The notes under the pieces: generated by a model
The model's input: the letters and a program-made list of their open reading frames with translations, nothing else
Databases searched by the model: none
What the model was told of the DNA's origin: nothing
Shown here: piece by piece, positions 33,601 to 34,861 of the stretch
How the letters are laid out: every line of letters begins with the position of its first letter
Position numbering within the stretch: position 1 is the first letter of the stretch
Origin: DATKDU01 sp035512595
GTDB taxonomy: Bacteria > Planctomycetota > Planctomycetia > Pirellulales > Pirellulaceae
DNA: 37,971 nt
Reading direction: 5' to 3'
Assembly: GCA_035512595.1 (NCBI GenBank)
Contig: DATKDU010000189.1
Location: 1 to 37,971, forward strand
Position numbers and translations under genes: made by a program

Positions 33601-34840
33601 GTTCACGCGGCTCGACATCCCCTTCGTGGACCGCGGTGGCGACAGTTGGACCGCGACGGTGGACTACGGCGACGGCACGGGCGCGCAGCCGCTGGAGATC
33701 GATCCGGTCAACCGGACTTTCTCGCTGTCCCATATGTACCTGGTGAAGGGGACGCCGACCATCGTCGTGACGATCACCAACGACGACGGCCGGACGGCCA
33801 GTGATACGCTCACCTTGACGGTGATCGACAATCTGCCCCCCGTCGCGCTGTTCGAGGGTCCGGCGACTTCCGTGCGGGGACAGCCGCGGGGATTTGTATT
33901 GGGCGCGGACGACCCGAACCCCATCGATCAGGCTGGGCCATTCACCTATCGCATCCAATGGGGAGACGGCTCTCCGCAGGAAACGGTGGTCGGTGGGCCC
34001 CAACATGTCGTGCCGCATATCTACACCGGAATGGGCGAGTACCACGTGTCGTTCACCGCGGAAGATCATCGCGGCCTGGTAAGCGAGCTTGCCAGCGGCA
34101 CGGTCACCGTCCTGCGCTATGAAGTCCAGGACGATCCGATTGTGGCTGGGAGCAAGGTGCTCGTCGTCGGCGGGACGCTGGAAGACGATTCGATCGCCGT
34201 GCGGCCGACGGGCGATCCCCAGGTCGTCAGTCTCCACTTCCGGGAAACGGAGCAAATGGTTCGAGTGAGGTCGGAACTCGAGCCGGGCGTGAACCGGATC
34301 ATCATCTATGGCCAGGCGGGAAATGATACGCTGGACGTAACGCCGGGCGTGACCATTAGCTCGATCTTGTTCGGCGGCCTGGGGGACGACCAACTCCGGG
34401 GAAGTGGCGTGGCGGACATCCTGGTTGGTGGCGAGGGGAACGACCGCCTGGAGGGGCGCGGTGGCGGCGACGTGATGATCGGTGGCCTCGGCGCCGACAC
34501 CTTGCTGGGCGGCCTTGGGGACGACTTGTTGATCGCCGGATATACCGCCTATGACAGCAACCTTGCGGCCCTGCACGCAATTCTGCGGGAGTGGACTTCC
34601 ACGCGGGATTATCTGACCCGTGTGGACAACCTGCGGGGCGTTGGCGTGGGGCCGCGCGAGAACGCCGATTATCTGCTCGACGATGCAACCCTGTTCGATG
34701 AAGGGCTGGTGGACACGCTGTTTGGGGAGGATCAGCGCGACTGGTTCCTGCTCAATATCGATGGCGACGGGCAGGCAGCGCGCGCGGATCAGAGCGACCA
34801 GGCCAGCGACGAAATTGCCAGCGACATTGACCTTCCGTAA
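9656..34840 (+). CDS. Giant modular surface protein (beta-helix, LamG, propeller, PKD, RTX-like, metzincin)
   Basis: An 8394-residue protein. I chose the ATG at 9656 because the 49 codons above it (open from a TTG at 9509) read like untranslated leader and the planctomycete motif LEERAML (residues 40-46) falls at the usual distance from this start. Approximate order: Arg-rich N-terminus, SLRQALLDANA segment, about 54 beta-helix units (135-5362) with seven domains inserted, a helix-end domain, six PKD-like domains (5502-6135), an Asp-rich RTX-like array (6136-7505), a metzincin-like domain (7514-7745, HELGHLMGLRH at 7664-7674), PPC (7781-7934), two PKD (7959-8153) and RTX repeats (8222-8300). 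There is no classical Sec leader and no C-terminal anchor. I infer an exported adhesin or glycan-binding protein. The kinase gene follows after 21 bases. Confidence 0.93.
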   Translation: MPQRFHRARSRAHSSQSVRSRRRAFLAPAARHFRPSVEWLEERAMLAVFDVVNTADSGAGSLRQALLDANASANIGGIPDEIQFNIPGAGPHTIQPLSALPAISEAVIVDGWSEPDYAGTPVIEIRGDSAGASANGLTITSSGSTVQGLVINRFTGSGIVITSSAATGNVVQGNYIGTDVAGSGDLGNSQSGVLIGASASGNTIGGDVAGAGNVISGNNQRGIMIQSGAHTNFVQGNIIGLNAAGTADLGNTQSGIEVNTGTNNTIGGTTPLARNVISGNNSAGVLLNGGSNVVIGNYIGTNAAGTAAIGNSGDGINVFFVTGNRIGTNADGLDDAAEGNVIAGNGGFGVQIDHGSGHTVAGNLIGLAADGNTALGNADGGVWVRISSGNTIGGAVAAARNVVAGSTSQPGIWLGGSSNNTIQGNYVGTNAAGTAPRGNQDGIFVQELIEGITIRPADNNQLIGNVVSGNLRDGITLGATARNNVLIANVIGLDAAGTADLGNAATGVLVRSGASGNRIGTDGNGVNDATEGNVISGNAFSGIAIINAHQTVVAGNMIGTNAAGTTAIANGQNGIFVGGNSQSTRIGTDGNGSGDAAERNIISGNVLSGIEVNGSGVSDTTIAGNYIGTNTAGTAAIGNQGAGGGVYVVNGPVNTLIGGTTPGAGNVLSGNSGPNSDGIEVELTGGTRIFGNIIGLDATGTVDLGNMQAGVGLDRAWDTQIGGPTAAHRNIISGNDRVDAGGVWIVNSGSTRNIVQGNYIGTDITGTLDRGNTGNGVRVSGGATNNVIGGTGPGEGNLISGNDADGVQLYDLGLLSGAVSWWRAENSGADSADGNTATLVNGAGFGSGVASGSAFDLDGTDDYVNVGDPASGNLDFGIGSFSLDFWVNPRAYGSMLLNKGSHGGLPAGFRSGFFAQLEAAGTFRFELSSVDSNGLAAQFRTDATVPLNAWTHIAVVRTAADLKVYFNGQQQAGTVIGSPFAPFNQITNISTSAPLRIGARDAGVIGTLGSFFNGKLDEIAAYNRALSASEIETIHDLGGFAKGRNVVQGNLIGTDASGTLPLGNSGAGVEIINSSGHLIGGTEAAARNVISGNNGDGVLISGAVSTGNFVQGNYIGVDGRSSPDGAAAWWRGEGNADDFYGTNQGTLQGGATTTAAGKVGSAFDFPGAGSGISVPNNSSLNPLAGDFTIEAWVKTSANYAGTAGVIFMNYGGVGLSNYNLLINTNNRAEVHFRDTAGNELLFQGTSLINDGQWHHVAGIRSGTSAAIYVDGVLEATASNPSFGTIDSTCAFAKIGGTHTNAGNCSASSTPEANWIGQIDELAFYKRALSATEIATIVVQGEAGKAGYSDVDNGGVGVFIAGGASNNTIGGASAASRNIISGNDVDGILLLGTGVAGVVSQGNVIQGNYIGTDASGTVAIANARDGVRLEGGPSSNTIGGTAVGAGNLISGNANYGLQLGGSDAAGNHTRVNLVQGNLIGTDASGQVPLGNQFGGVFVGGARENVLGGSVAGVGNVISGNSGWGIQITVGNANDNVIQGNLIGLDRDGADAIGNSQGGIVQYSGLRTIIGGTSALSRNVISGNAGPGIRLQGAQEDAPGYIIQGNFIGTDETGTLARPNTVGIDLANTRGFTVGGTAPGAGNLISGNATVGIDLRGNSDHVLVQGNYVGTDVSGTSVVGNGSDGIRIEGGSHDNTIGGTILGARNLISGNFSNGISIDGTGTTNNVVAGNYIGTNAAGGSLSSGLVSWYKADGNTTDSVGGNDGTFVGAPTFAAAQSGQGFVFDGTNYVRVPNSPSLQPVSITVDGWIRPQFASRPASGADVDVIFEKYNGAGYVLFVAMDPAPSTFLGAPPAGVPLGTPGWSLNVNGTYHAIFGTSPIPDDGLFHHVAATYDGMTMRLFLDGTEVASQAVTGAIVHATAADAFIGRENGSQIRNARAEIDEVGLYSRGLNVDEIQLLYASGSAARGADLGNAGGGVRIAAGATNNTVGGTTAAARNVISGNQLRGVEISGSGTTGNVVAGNYIGTTAAGTAALGNSGNGMFVFEAGGNTIGGTAAGSGNVISGNNANGIELIFGAANNVIQGNIIGLNAAGSAVLGNSGDGVLARFGASRNTIGGTSAAARNVISGNAIHGIEIDGADTIGNEILGNYIGTDIGGTLDRGNAADGIRIGAGASRNYVGATAPSLFVASESTNNFVRVDGITGELEAVLPNGEGGLLNPRGITFGPDGNIYVTSRSGTNTVLRYDGLTGAFLDVFVASGSGSLNNPHDLAFGPDGALYVVSQSTSSVLRYHGTSGAFLGAFVTSGSGGLSSPRGLAFGPDGNLYVASGGNDRVLRYSGATGAFIDTFVAASSGGLDLPFDITFGRDGNLYVSSFNTNQVLQYSGASGAFLGVFASGNGLLSPHGLIFGDDGNLYVSNDPAHSVVRFDGATGAFIDEFVAPSTGGINFAAYLAFGPSQYARNVISGNNSDGIEITGAGTTDNVVAGNFIGTDAAGTAALGNSLNGVLIGSHGNTIGGLTATPGTVAGNVISGNSQRGIWARGGNSNLIQGNIVGLNAAGSAVVANAFQGVEFIGTTGNVLGGTAAGSRNIISGNAGAFGGVLISGSSSITVQGNYIGTDITGTLDRGNAVYGVAIIGGSNNTVGGTTVAARNVISGNNSHGIYIADASNWFGITAAATGNFVQGNYVGLDVTGTVDLGNSLDGVNLGASSSGGGFSSGSASGNTIGGSVPGARNIISGNNSSGITITGAESTGNVVAGNHIGTNAAGTAALANSSHGVLIQGGAASNLVGTNADGVGDVAERNVISGNAGDGIRVTGTGSDNNVIAGNYIGTNVAGSAAIGNTGGGGGVFVVSGPANTLIGGTAPGAGNVISGNSSTSGEGVEVELAGGTMIFGNIIGLDATGTIDVGNRQAGVFLDRAFNSQVGGPTPAHRNIISGNDASYAAGVWMNLAAATGNRVQGNFIGTDISGTFAIPNTGPGVRISGGANGNLIGTDADGVEDTGERNIISGNQAQGVMIVDAGSDNNVVAGNYIGTDVTGTLDRGNSADGVLIQVGAKNNTIGGAVDAARNVISGNNGNGLRIQNAGSDNNLVAGNYIGTNAAGTGAIANSVRGVWVLNGPKNNTIGGLTATPGTGPGNVISGNAFQVGVVLEGTGTNFNVVAGNIIGLDKTGQAALGNSGGMWINTSSNTIGGTAAGARNIISGNTSYGIALTGSGATGNEIQGNYIGVNIDGTARAISAANDGFEAPNQGTGPTAYTYNPTGGIWTFTGGTGVAANGSAWGVTAASNGSSDGTTSAAGQTAFIQNGNGTTSGSAISQTLAGFGSGTVQVTFSLQGRANFGTNPIKVMLGSLDLGTYTAPSTSVFWTISTPPVNVAAGTHTLHFVGTNGSGDNGAFIDNVRVYNGVGNNGDGIVVIAGAHHNTIGGSTAATRNVISGNRIHGVEIQGAGSNSNVVAGNYIGTDATGTLDIGNRLDGVAIWQGGRFNRIGTDGDGINDADEGNVISGNNRFGVYLLTSGAVTQTQSNIVAGNYIGVSASGTAVLSNSNTGIRIENSAFNRIGTNGDGVSDIEERNIVSGNFGSGVEIRGSSSLQNVVAGNYIGTDSTGNLDLGNRFHGVAVWGQADDTRIGTDGSNDAFNVNERNVISGNDGWAGVLVADAGTDRTVFAGNYVGLNAAGTAAIGNNGVPIAVVNGADDTRIGTDGNGIADAAERNVMSGNLWEVLVEGVGTDRTVIAGNYIGTNAAGDAAIPNSAGITVRWGPADTRIGTDGSNDPFNESERNVISGNSWVGINIQTPYWNGQMPAGGATTNRTIVAGNYIGLTADGSTTLGNGSAGVYVHDQVTNLRIGSDGNGVADEAERNVIAGNNGNGIQVEGWSYTNNLLVADQLVSGAIPRTTAVSSVAQADFRDTTSGAAGNWTFDHPIPGGGGDYYILRATGTIQVNTAGNYSFAIGSDNGGRLRIDGVDVIVDNSNHAFDTRFGTRNLTAGPHTFEWMGFEQTGAAGFELSVAVGSSITGPVTEANGWRVLGAANPHAQIALSGSINATAYYPNPGDLNMSIAGNYIGTNVDGTAAFPNAHYGIALYARAQGVQIGNPAAGAGDARYRNVISGNNGGGVLLTGAGTSFNAIAGNYIGTDHTGAFAVPNGLPNSGRTGIDITAGASFNRIGTDGDGLADQAERNVISGNPWDGIRILGAGSDGNVIAGNYIGTNAAGTAAMPNGASGVAVINGPKDTLIGTDGDGVADADERNIVSGNLLLGLVVIGAGTDRTVIAGNYVGTSAAGDAAVPNGLSGVQVRGGPHDTRIGTDSDGVADAAEGNVISGNSEHGIIIQTPDFNGALPSGGLKTEGTVVAGNYIGTNAAGSGDLGNLRDGVRIEAGARNNTIGGSLAAARNIISGNNVHGVEITGAGTNNNVVAGNYVGTNAAGDAAIANGSWGIIIIGGAKNNRVGTNGDGVADAGERNVLSGNTMNGVIIHGAGTTDNVVAGNYIGTDATGTFAVPNGFAGVCIFGGASNNRIGTDGNGIADAAERNIISGNSVGLLIFDASSNVVAGNYIGTDVSGTVAIGNGGGFEGISLVGNSQFNRIGSDANGIGDDAERNVISGNSLAGITLARTDDLLFPPSGTATVGNMIAGNYIGTDASGLVAMPNGNGILILSPATANTIGGTTPAARNVISGNSGGGVEITGSGTRGNSVLGNYIGVDASGSVLGNDGDGVRIAGGATGNNIGFADALLVASGDGDRVLRYDTATDKLLDTFVPAGSGGLDGPSFGMAIGPDGLLYVSGGNSDNVVRFDSVTGALVDVFVPSGFGGLDGANGLAFTADGDLLVVSGNTGQVLRYDGTTGAFEGVFISGPADGLPSELTFGPDGNLYLGWFEGRLAKYDGVTGALLDDSFVDVGARGMGPHFAPDGKLYVATYFGQFVAEYDATTGAFIRTVVSGDPNLWPSGIAVDDQGTLYVSNWNFGRVHKYDLATSALLSVIETGIGRVNDLLLVPAYTGNVISGNRGTGVHITGSGTSGNTVAGNLIGTNVSGTLALGNASQGVLIENGASANTIGGSTPGARNVISGNDGGANLAVLGAVTPAMNNIIRGNTVGLNAAGAAPLGSAAIGIQLDHAPGTLLGGAASVPGAGAGNVIWGSQIGISITGASDSVIVQGSVVGLDAAGISDLGQMLVGIHVEANSALIGGSAAGERNLLSGADRANLQIVGSSGTIVFGNVIGANRAGNSVPANYSVGVDRGVGVWVQSAAHDVFIGGPLPGQGNFIGANAGSGLEISKGNPLAAAPFAITVQGNQIGIADGLSALPNGGSGVLVEASPNITIGGMAVGEANTIGFNVGAGLRLLDAIAAGNKIRGNVLRGNLGGSVDLGTLGPTPNDPGDTDQLLNFPVIAGANIIDSDLVLEGFARPGVTIDFYVSSPSFGDWLGFGQGEQFVVSLTEGSSADLDATTGAYSDPKLGSDSANRFRFLVPLASLPPGVQTGSLLTAVAIGSTSEFGNLASVGVAAANGVPEIFLGDEQVIALTQGTALELDGHFVDPDSSSWTALVDYGDGSAPQTLSFTASQELEESPHPDQYPDGVLRYNFRLEHTYDVASDVPYLVTVTVIDNGQLVGTETISVKVNNQAPQVAFNAFTVTSPVLEGQLVTLTGSYTDAGLSDTHTVVVDWGDGSGQHPVPAADVDPVTRTFVTHYTYTDDNPSNSALDQYRIQVFVMDDSGAVTSTPIGLFLEEVQNVRPSVLVVDVSSSSIVEGDAVTLTGGFFDPGIFDSHTVTIDWGDGTPPLVLTLPPSGASNVSLPQVMHIYADNPATGADEFTITVQVADDDEPLSPITATQVITVSNVPPQNVLVTTAQATIAENGIASINISFDDPGLLDAHRVRIDWGDGSDNEVYDLPPAVTTLTNLSHQYKDNPPGGGAYTIHVYVADDDTLTSPVLATAELQVANLPPTAGPVSIARPTVISEGDEVTISGSFDDAGVTDRHSVLVDWGDGSSPTLALVDNTARTYVATHRFVDDPDNLLDEVTIVVTIRDADGGETTETATLTVRNVAPSVQILPGEGSDAEFVNVVGLASDPGIADVLSYDWTVDSTSGIPEIVDDGDDDPATLRFRRTSPSATYGITLVVSDDDGGETTFIVALMLGTEEADNLLITDTSFPDGTSSSLPATNNLLVLGLGGDDVIDATAVSAGYNVILSGGDGDDQLFGGSGDDIIFLASGNDSANAIDNDLGIVPNVAGTDRYYLLPNSILSVFDDSPDANALDFTFASFGVTFDLSLTDFGDTQEVAAGGHLVTALGNFTELVGTPFNDFLTGDSSSDIFAGGGNDELRLPMMGGFDVFFSGGSGDDRLWIDSVSGSVFDVTFVGDDGADRFVIDTTIGGLTRFDGGLGDDRLENLALGSLERLTILGDDGADWFVNAGVVTGETIFLGGSGDDVIRNFSGALLGNVVFHGDDGADLFENDGVVGDVTLAGGLDDDGLINQSDGSIGEIDFAGDDGADWLRNEGRVLGLVAFRGGAGDDALYNFNRDFWLTVAFRGDDGADLFLNGGLVNGVDLAPTFDGGSGDDTLINLAGGELHDIVFEGDDGADLFQNEGLVVGVDLAPTFFGGAGDDVLVNLAGGELRDVFFSGDDGADLFQNAGTVTDIDLAPSVFDGGSGDDTLINLAGGELDNIIFEGDDGADRFLNAGLVTGVKLAPTFLGGAGDDALVNLAGGELVDVSFDGDDGADLFQNEGLVSDIDLAPSVFDGGAGDDTLVNLAGGEIEGLVFEGDDGADLFLNSGLVTGVDLAPTFDGGAGDDALVNLAGGELADVSFDGDDGADLFQNAGTVSDIDLAPAVYDGGDGDDALVNLAGGELEGIVFEGDDGADLFLNFGDNLEEIVFAGGLGDDVLQNSGDNIGEIDFAGDDGADVLINTGSIAGAIRFRGGLGNDTFTNYGQIAVSVDFFGDEGVDIFRNYGAASLAGATLFFDGGSGDDAFQNNGGGYALVRFHGGLGMDVFQNNAPALSRIEFRGDDGADVFENNGDLVEEIDFAGGLDDDILVNDGESVGEIDFAGDDGADLLFNTAPYVTEITFSGGMGDDQLVNTGDFVGVIDFAGDDGADLLYNSGAGVTSIHFAGSTGNDDLILAATAIDLADVVFSGDAGNDRFFSDAPGLRNAVFDGGDGNDLFFSRGSDAVNIQVYGGSGRDEVVITGAGIKGFLFEGGPGNDTFVNRGAQFQGVVRGGDGADLFINDGPGSDIEFDGGPGSDFVTNNGLGVVSIVTIGGSGDDRLLNTGDKAQLIRFLAGDGNDSARNTGHGVTWLDMVGGNGNDQLDQRGDHLGRVTFAGEAGADTLIISGHGLSSALFLGGEGSDTLRADGSSLANVVFHGEAGADTLLVSREGGADSHFYFDGADGEDLYIQLGSGGQHVFAGGAGADRAVVRGPGTYWLDGGADDDVYLFAGAFDPEQPAWITIGETYSGETDASRDRLDFSSVTSGALHLDLAVVGQFQPQAASGLQLQFADARGMEDVVGTAGDDVILGNDRANSLSGAEYALDTAIPVPRSSVVQWVLLDFDTETDTSPTSTEHVYTDAERQLIAHRVAAFYQGPDPANPWFQVQVAIHVPGAASPIPDGMPHATLYFNKTPGFGRPGGEADAIDFRNLDLGGSAAIQVNGLLGAVDQPESTSDNFIRLSAKIAAHELGHLMGLRHQDAFGPIGYGISAVPRSNVKPDYTGPVAAFETFDHLSGSPTSVGSDRFNDLRDLYLGERESIKLALAQSDPASVAISETDSPHADLSTAQPLSLAAIETPNTASDGLHAGKKLLVTALAVSGGIELDAGGHSQSDYYSFQGRAGQLVNIEVMSQGLSRLGGTTETTIDSIVRVYDALGKLVNYYDSVAENDDQFEGTDSSLLDLRLPADGTYYIEVDTFRRDPTEPICDPQFLPFLPPSVRDACLDADVGGYELFVYTFATANVSDGIDTLLGRGGVDVIDGGPGESYELTFELGESPAEPILAQEEPFTRLDIPFVDRGGDSWTATVDYGDGTGAQPLEIDPVNRTFSLSHMYLVKGTPTIVVTITNDDGRTASDTLTLTVIDNLPPVALFEGPATSVRGQPRGFVLGADDPNPIDQAGPFTYRIQWGDGSPQETVVGGPQHVVPHIYTGMGEYHVSFTAEDHRGLVSELASGTVTVLRYEVQDDPIVAGSKVLVVGGTLEDDSIAVRPTGDPQVVSLHFRETEQMVRVRSELEPGVNRIIIYGQAGNDTLDVTPGVTISSILFGGLGDDQLRGSGVADILVGGEGNDRLEGRGGGDVMIGGLGADTLLGGLGDDLLIAGYTAYDSNLAALHAILREWTSTRDYLTRVDNLRGVGVGPRENADYLLDDATLFDEGLVDTLFGEDQRDWFLLNIDGDGQAARADQSDQASDEIASDIDLP
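12092..12771 (+). other. LamG/concanavalin-like domain 1 within the giant protein
   Basis: The segment reads SWWRAENSGADSADG, FDLDGTDDYVNVGD, FSLDFWVNPR, WTHIAVVRT, LKVYFNGQQ and GKLDEIAAYNRALSASEI, the full signature of a LamG-type carbohydrate-binding or adhesion fold. It sits between the GVQL strand of one helix unit and the NVVQGN strand of the next. Confidence 0.85.
13019..13681 (+). other. LamG domain 2 within the giant protein
   Basis: AAWWRGEGNADDFYG, FTIEAWVKTS, WHHVAGIRSGTSAAIYVDG and GQIDELAFYKRALSATEI mark a LamG fold. It is inserted straight after NYIGVDG of a helix unit; the unit resumes afterwards at DNGGVGVFIAGG. Confidence 0.85.
14863..15550 (+). other. LamG domain 3 within the giant protein
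   Basis: GLVSWYKADGNTTDSVGG, ITVDGWIRPQ, FHHVAATYDGMTMRLFLDG and AEIDEVGLYSRGLNVDEI mark a LamG fold. It interrupts one helix unit between NYIGTNAAG and ADLGNAGGGVRI, the same loop as LamG 2. Confidence 0.85.
16198..17026 (+). other. NHL-like beta-propeller 1 within the giant protein
   Basis: Six blades of about 45 residues repeat the theme FGPDGNLYVASxGNDRVLRY, then GATGAFIDTFV, which matches NHL/SMP-30-like propellers. It lies inside the loop between NYVGATAPS and ARNVISGN of one helix unit. Confidence 0.85.
19355..19860 (+). other. Beta-sandwich domain within the giant protein
   Basis: The segment reads NDGFEAPN, YTYNPTGGIWTFTGG, QTAFIQNG, ISQTLAGF, TVQVTFSLQGR and GAFIDNVRVYN. This resembles jelly-roll domains of secreted carbohydrate-binding proteins; the exact family is uncertain. 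It is inserted after NYIGVNIDGTA, the same loop used by LamG 2 and 3. Confidence 0.6.
21293..21790 (+). other. PA14-like domain within the giant protein
   Basis: DYYILRATGTIQVNTAG, YSFAIGSDNGGRLRIDG, VDVIVDN and AGPHTFEWMGFEQTGAAGF match the core of PA14 domains, which often bind glycans. It sits between the GIQVEG strand of one helix unit and the SIAGNYIG strand of the next, as LamG 1 does. Confidence 0.75.
23830..24635 (+). other. NHL-like beta-propeller 2 within the giant protein
   Basis: Blades such as LLVASGDGDRVLRYDTAT and IGPDGLLYVSGGNSDNVVRF repeat the pattern of propeller 1. It occupies the equivalent loop (after NNIGFAD, before GNVISGN), so the two propellers are probably a duplicated helix-plus-propeller module. 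Confidence 0.85.
25741..26158 (+). other. Helix-end domain within the giant protein
   Basis: The segment NDPGDTDQLLNFPVIAG is followed by strands (LVLEGFARPGVTIDFYVSS, LPPGVQTGSLLTAVAIGS). Arrays of this kind of beta-helix commonly end in such a block, presumably as a cap. The role is inference. Confidence 0.55.
26159..28060 (+). other. Six consecutive PKD-like domains within the giant protein
   Basis: Boundaries are near 26159, 26511, 26841, 27165, 27479 and 27781. Five carry the core [IV]D[WY]GDGS/T (for example VDWGDGSGQ, IDWGDGTPP) and a following xxHxYxDNP strand; the sixth (to 28060) is degenerate, with YDWTVDS instead. PKD domains are Ig-like spacers or binding modules in extracellular proteins. 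Confidence 0.8.
28061..32170 (+). repeat. Asp-rich RTX-like solenoid array within the giant protein
   Basis: The array alternates GGxGDDxLxN turns (the GGxGxD theme of calcium-binding RTX repeats) with GDDGADLFxN turns, separated by about 10-15 residues of beta-strand. GDDGAD occurs 16 times exactly between about 28700 and 30920. Unlike classical RTX blocks the nonapeptides are not contiguous, so each rung is about 23 residues. Calcium binding is likely from the Asp spacing but not proven. Confidence 0.8.
29230..30230 (+). repeat. 279-bp tandem repeat in the RTX-like array
   Basis: The codon GAG of the LAGGE motif recurs at 29333, 29471, 29612, 29750, 29891, 30029 and 30170. Spacings alternate 138 and 141 bases, giving a 279-base super-repeat present about three and a half times. 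The 64-base segments 29741-29804 and 30020-30083 differ at only two positions, pointing to recent duplication. Confidence 0.85.
32195..32890 (+). other. Metzincin-like zinc metalloprotease domain within the giant protein
   Basis: The zinc motif HELGHLMGLRH (HExxHxxGxxH, residues 7664-7674, bases 32645-32677) is preceded by VVQWVLLDFDTE and a typical protease-like alpha/beta region. No methionine occurs for about 150 residues after the motif, so the Met-turn residue of metzincins is absent. A PPC domain (about 32995-33455) follows, as in secreted peptidases. Confidence 0.75.
34320..34555 (+). other. C-terminal RTX calcium-binding repeats of the giant protein
   Basis: GGLGDDQLRG, GGEGNDRLEG, GGLGADTLLG and GGLGDDLLIAG are classical contiguous RTX nonapeptides. 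They and the conserved tail (AGYTAYDSNLAALHAI, then WTSTRDYLTRVDNLRG) close the protein. C-terminal RTX blocks often accompany type I secretion; no such exporter lies in the window. Confidence 0.85.
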
Positions 34841-34848
34841 GGACTCGT

Positions 34849-34854
34849 GGGAGG
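34849..34854 (+). promoter_or_regulatory. Ribosome binding site of the kinase gene
   Basis: GGGAGG, 7 bases before the ATG at 34862, lies within the possible upstream GTG-start extension (34847) and so favours the ATG. Confidence 0.7.
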
Positions 34855-34861
34855 ACCGACC

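Noticed and set aside
34847..34861. GTG start for the kinase
   Set aside because: It overlaps the GGGAGG that serves the ATG at 34862.
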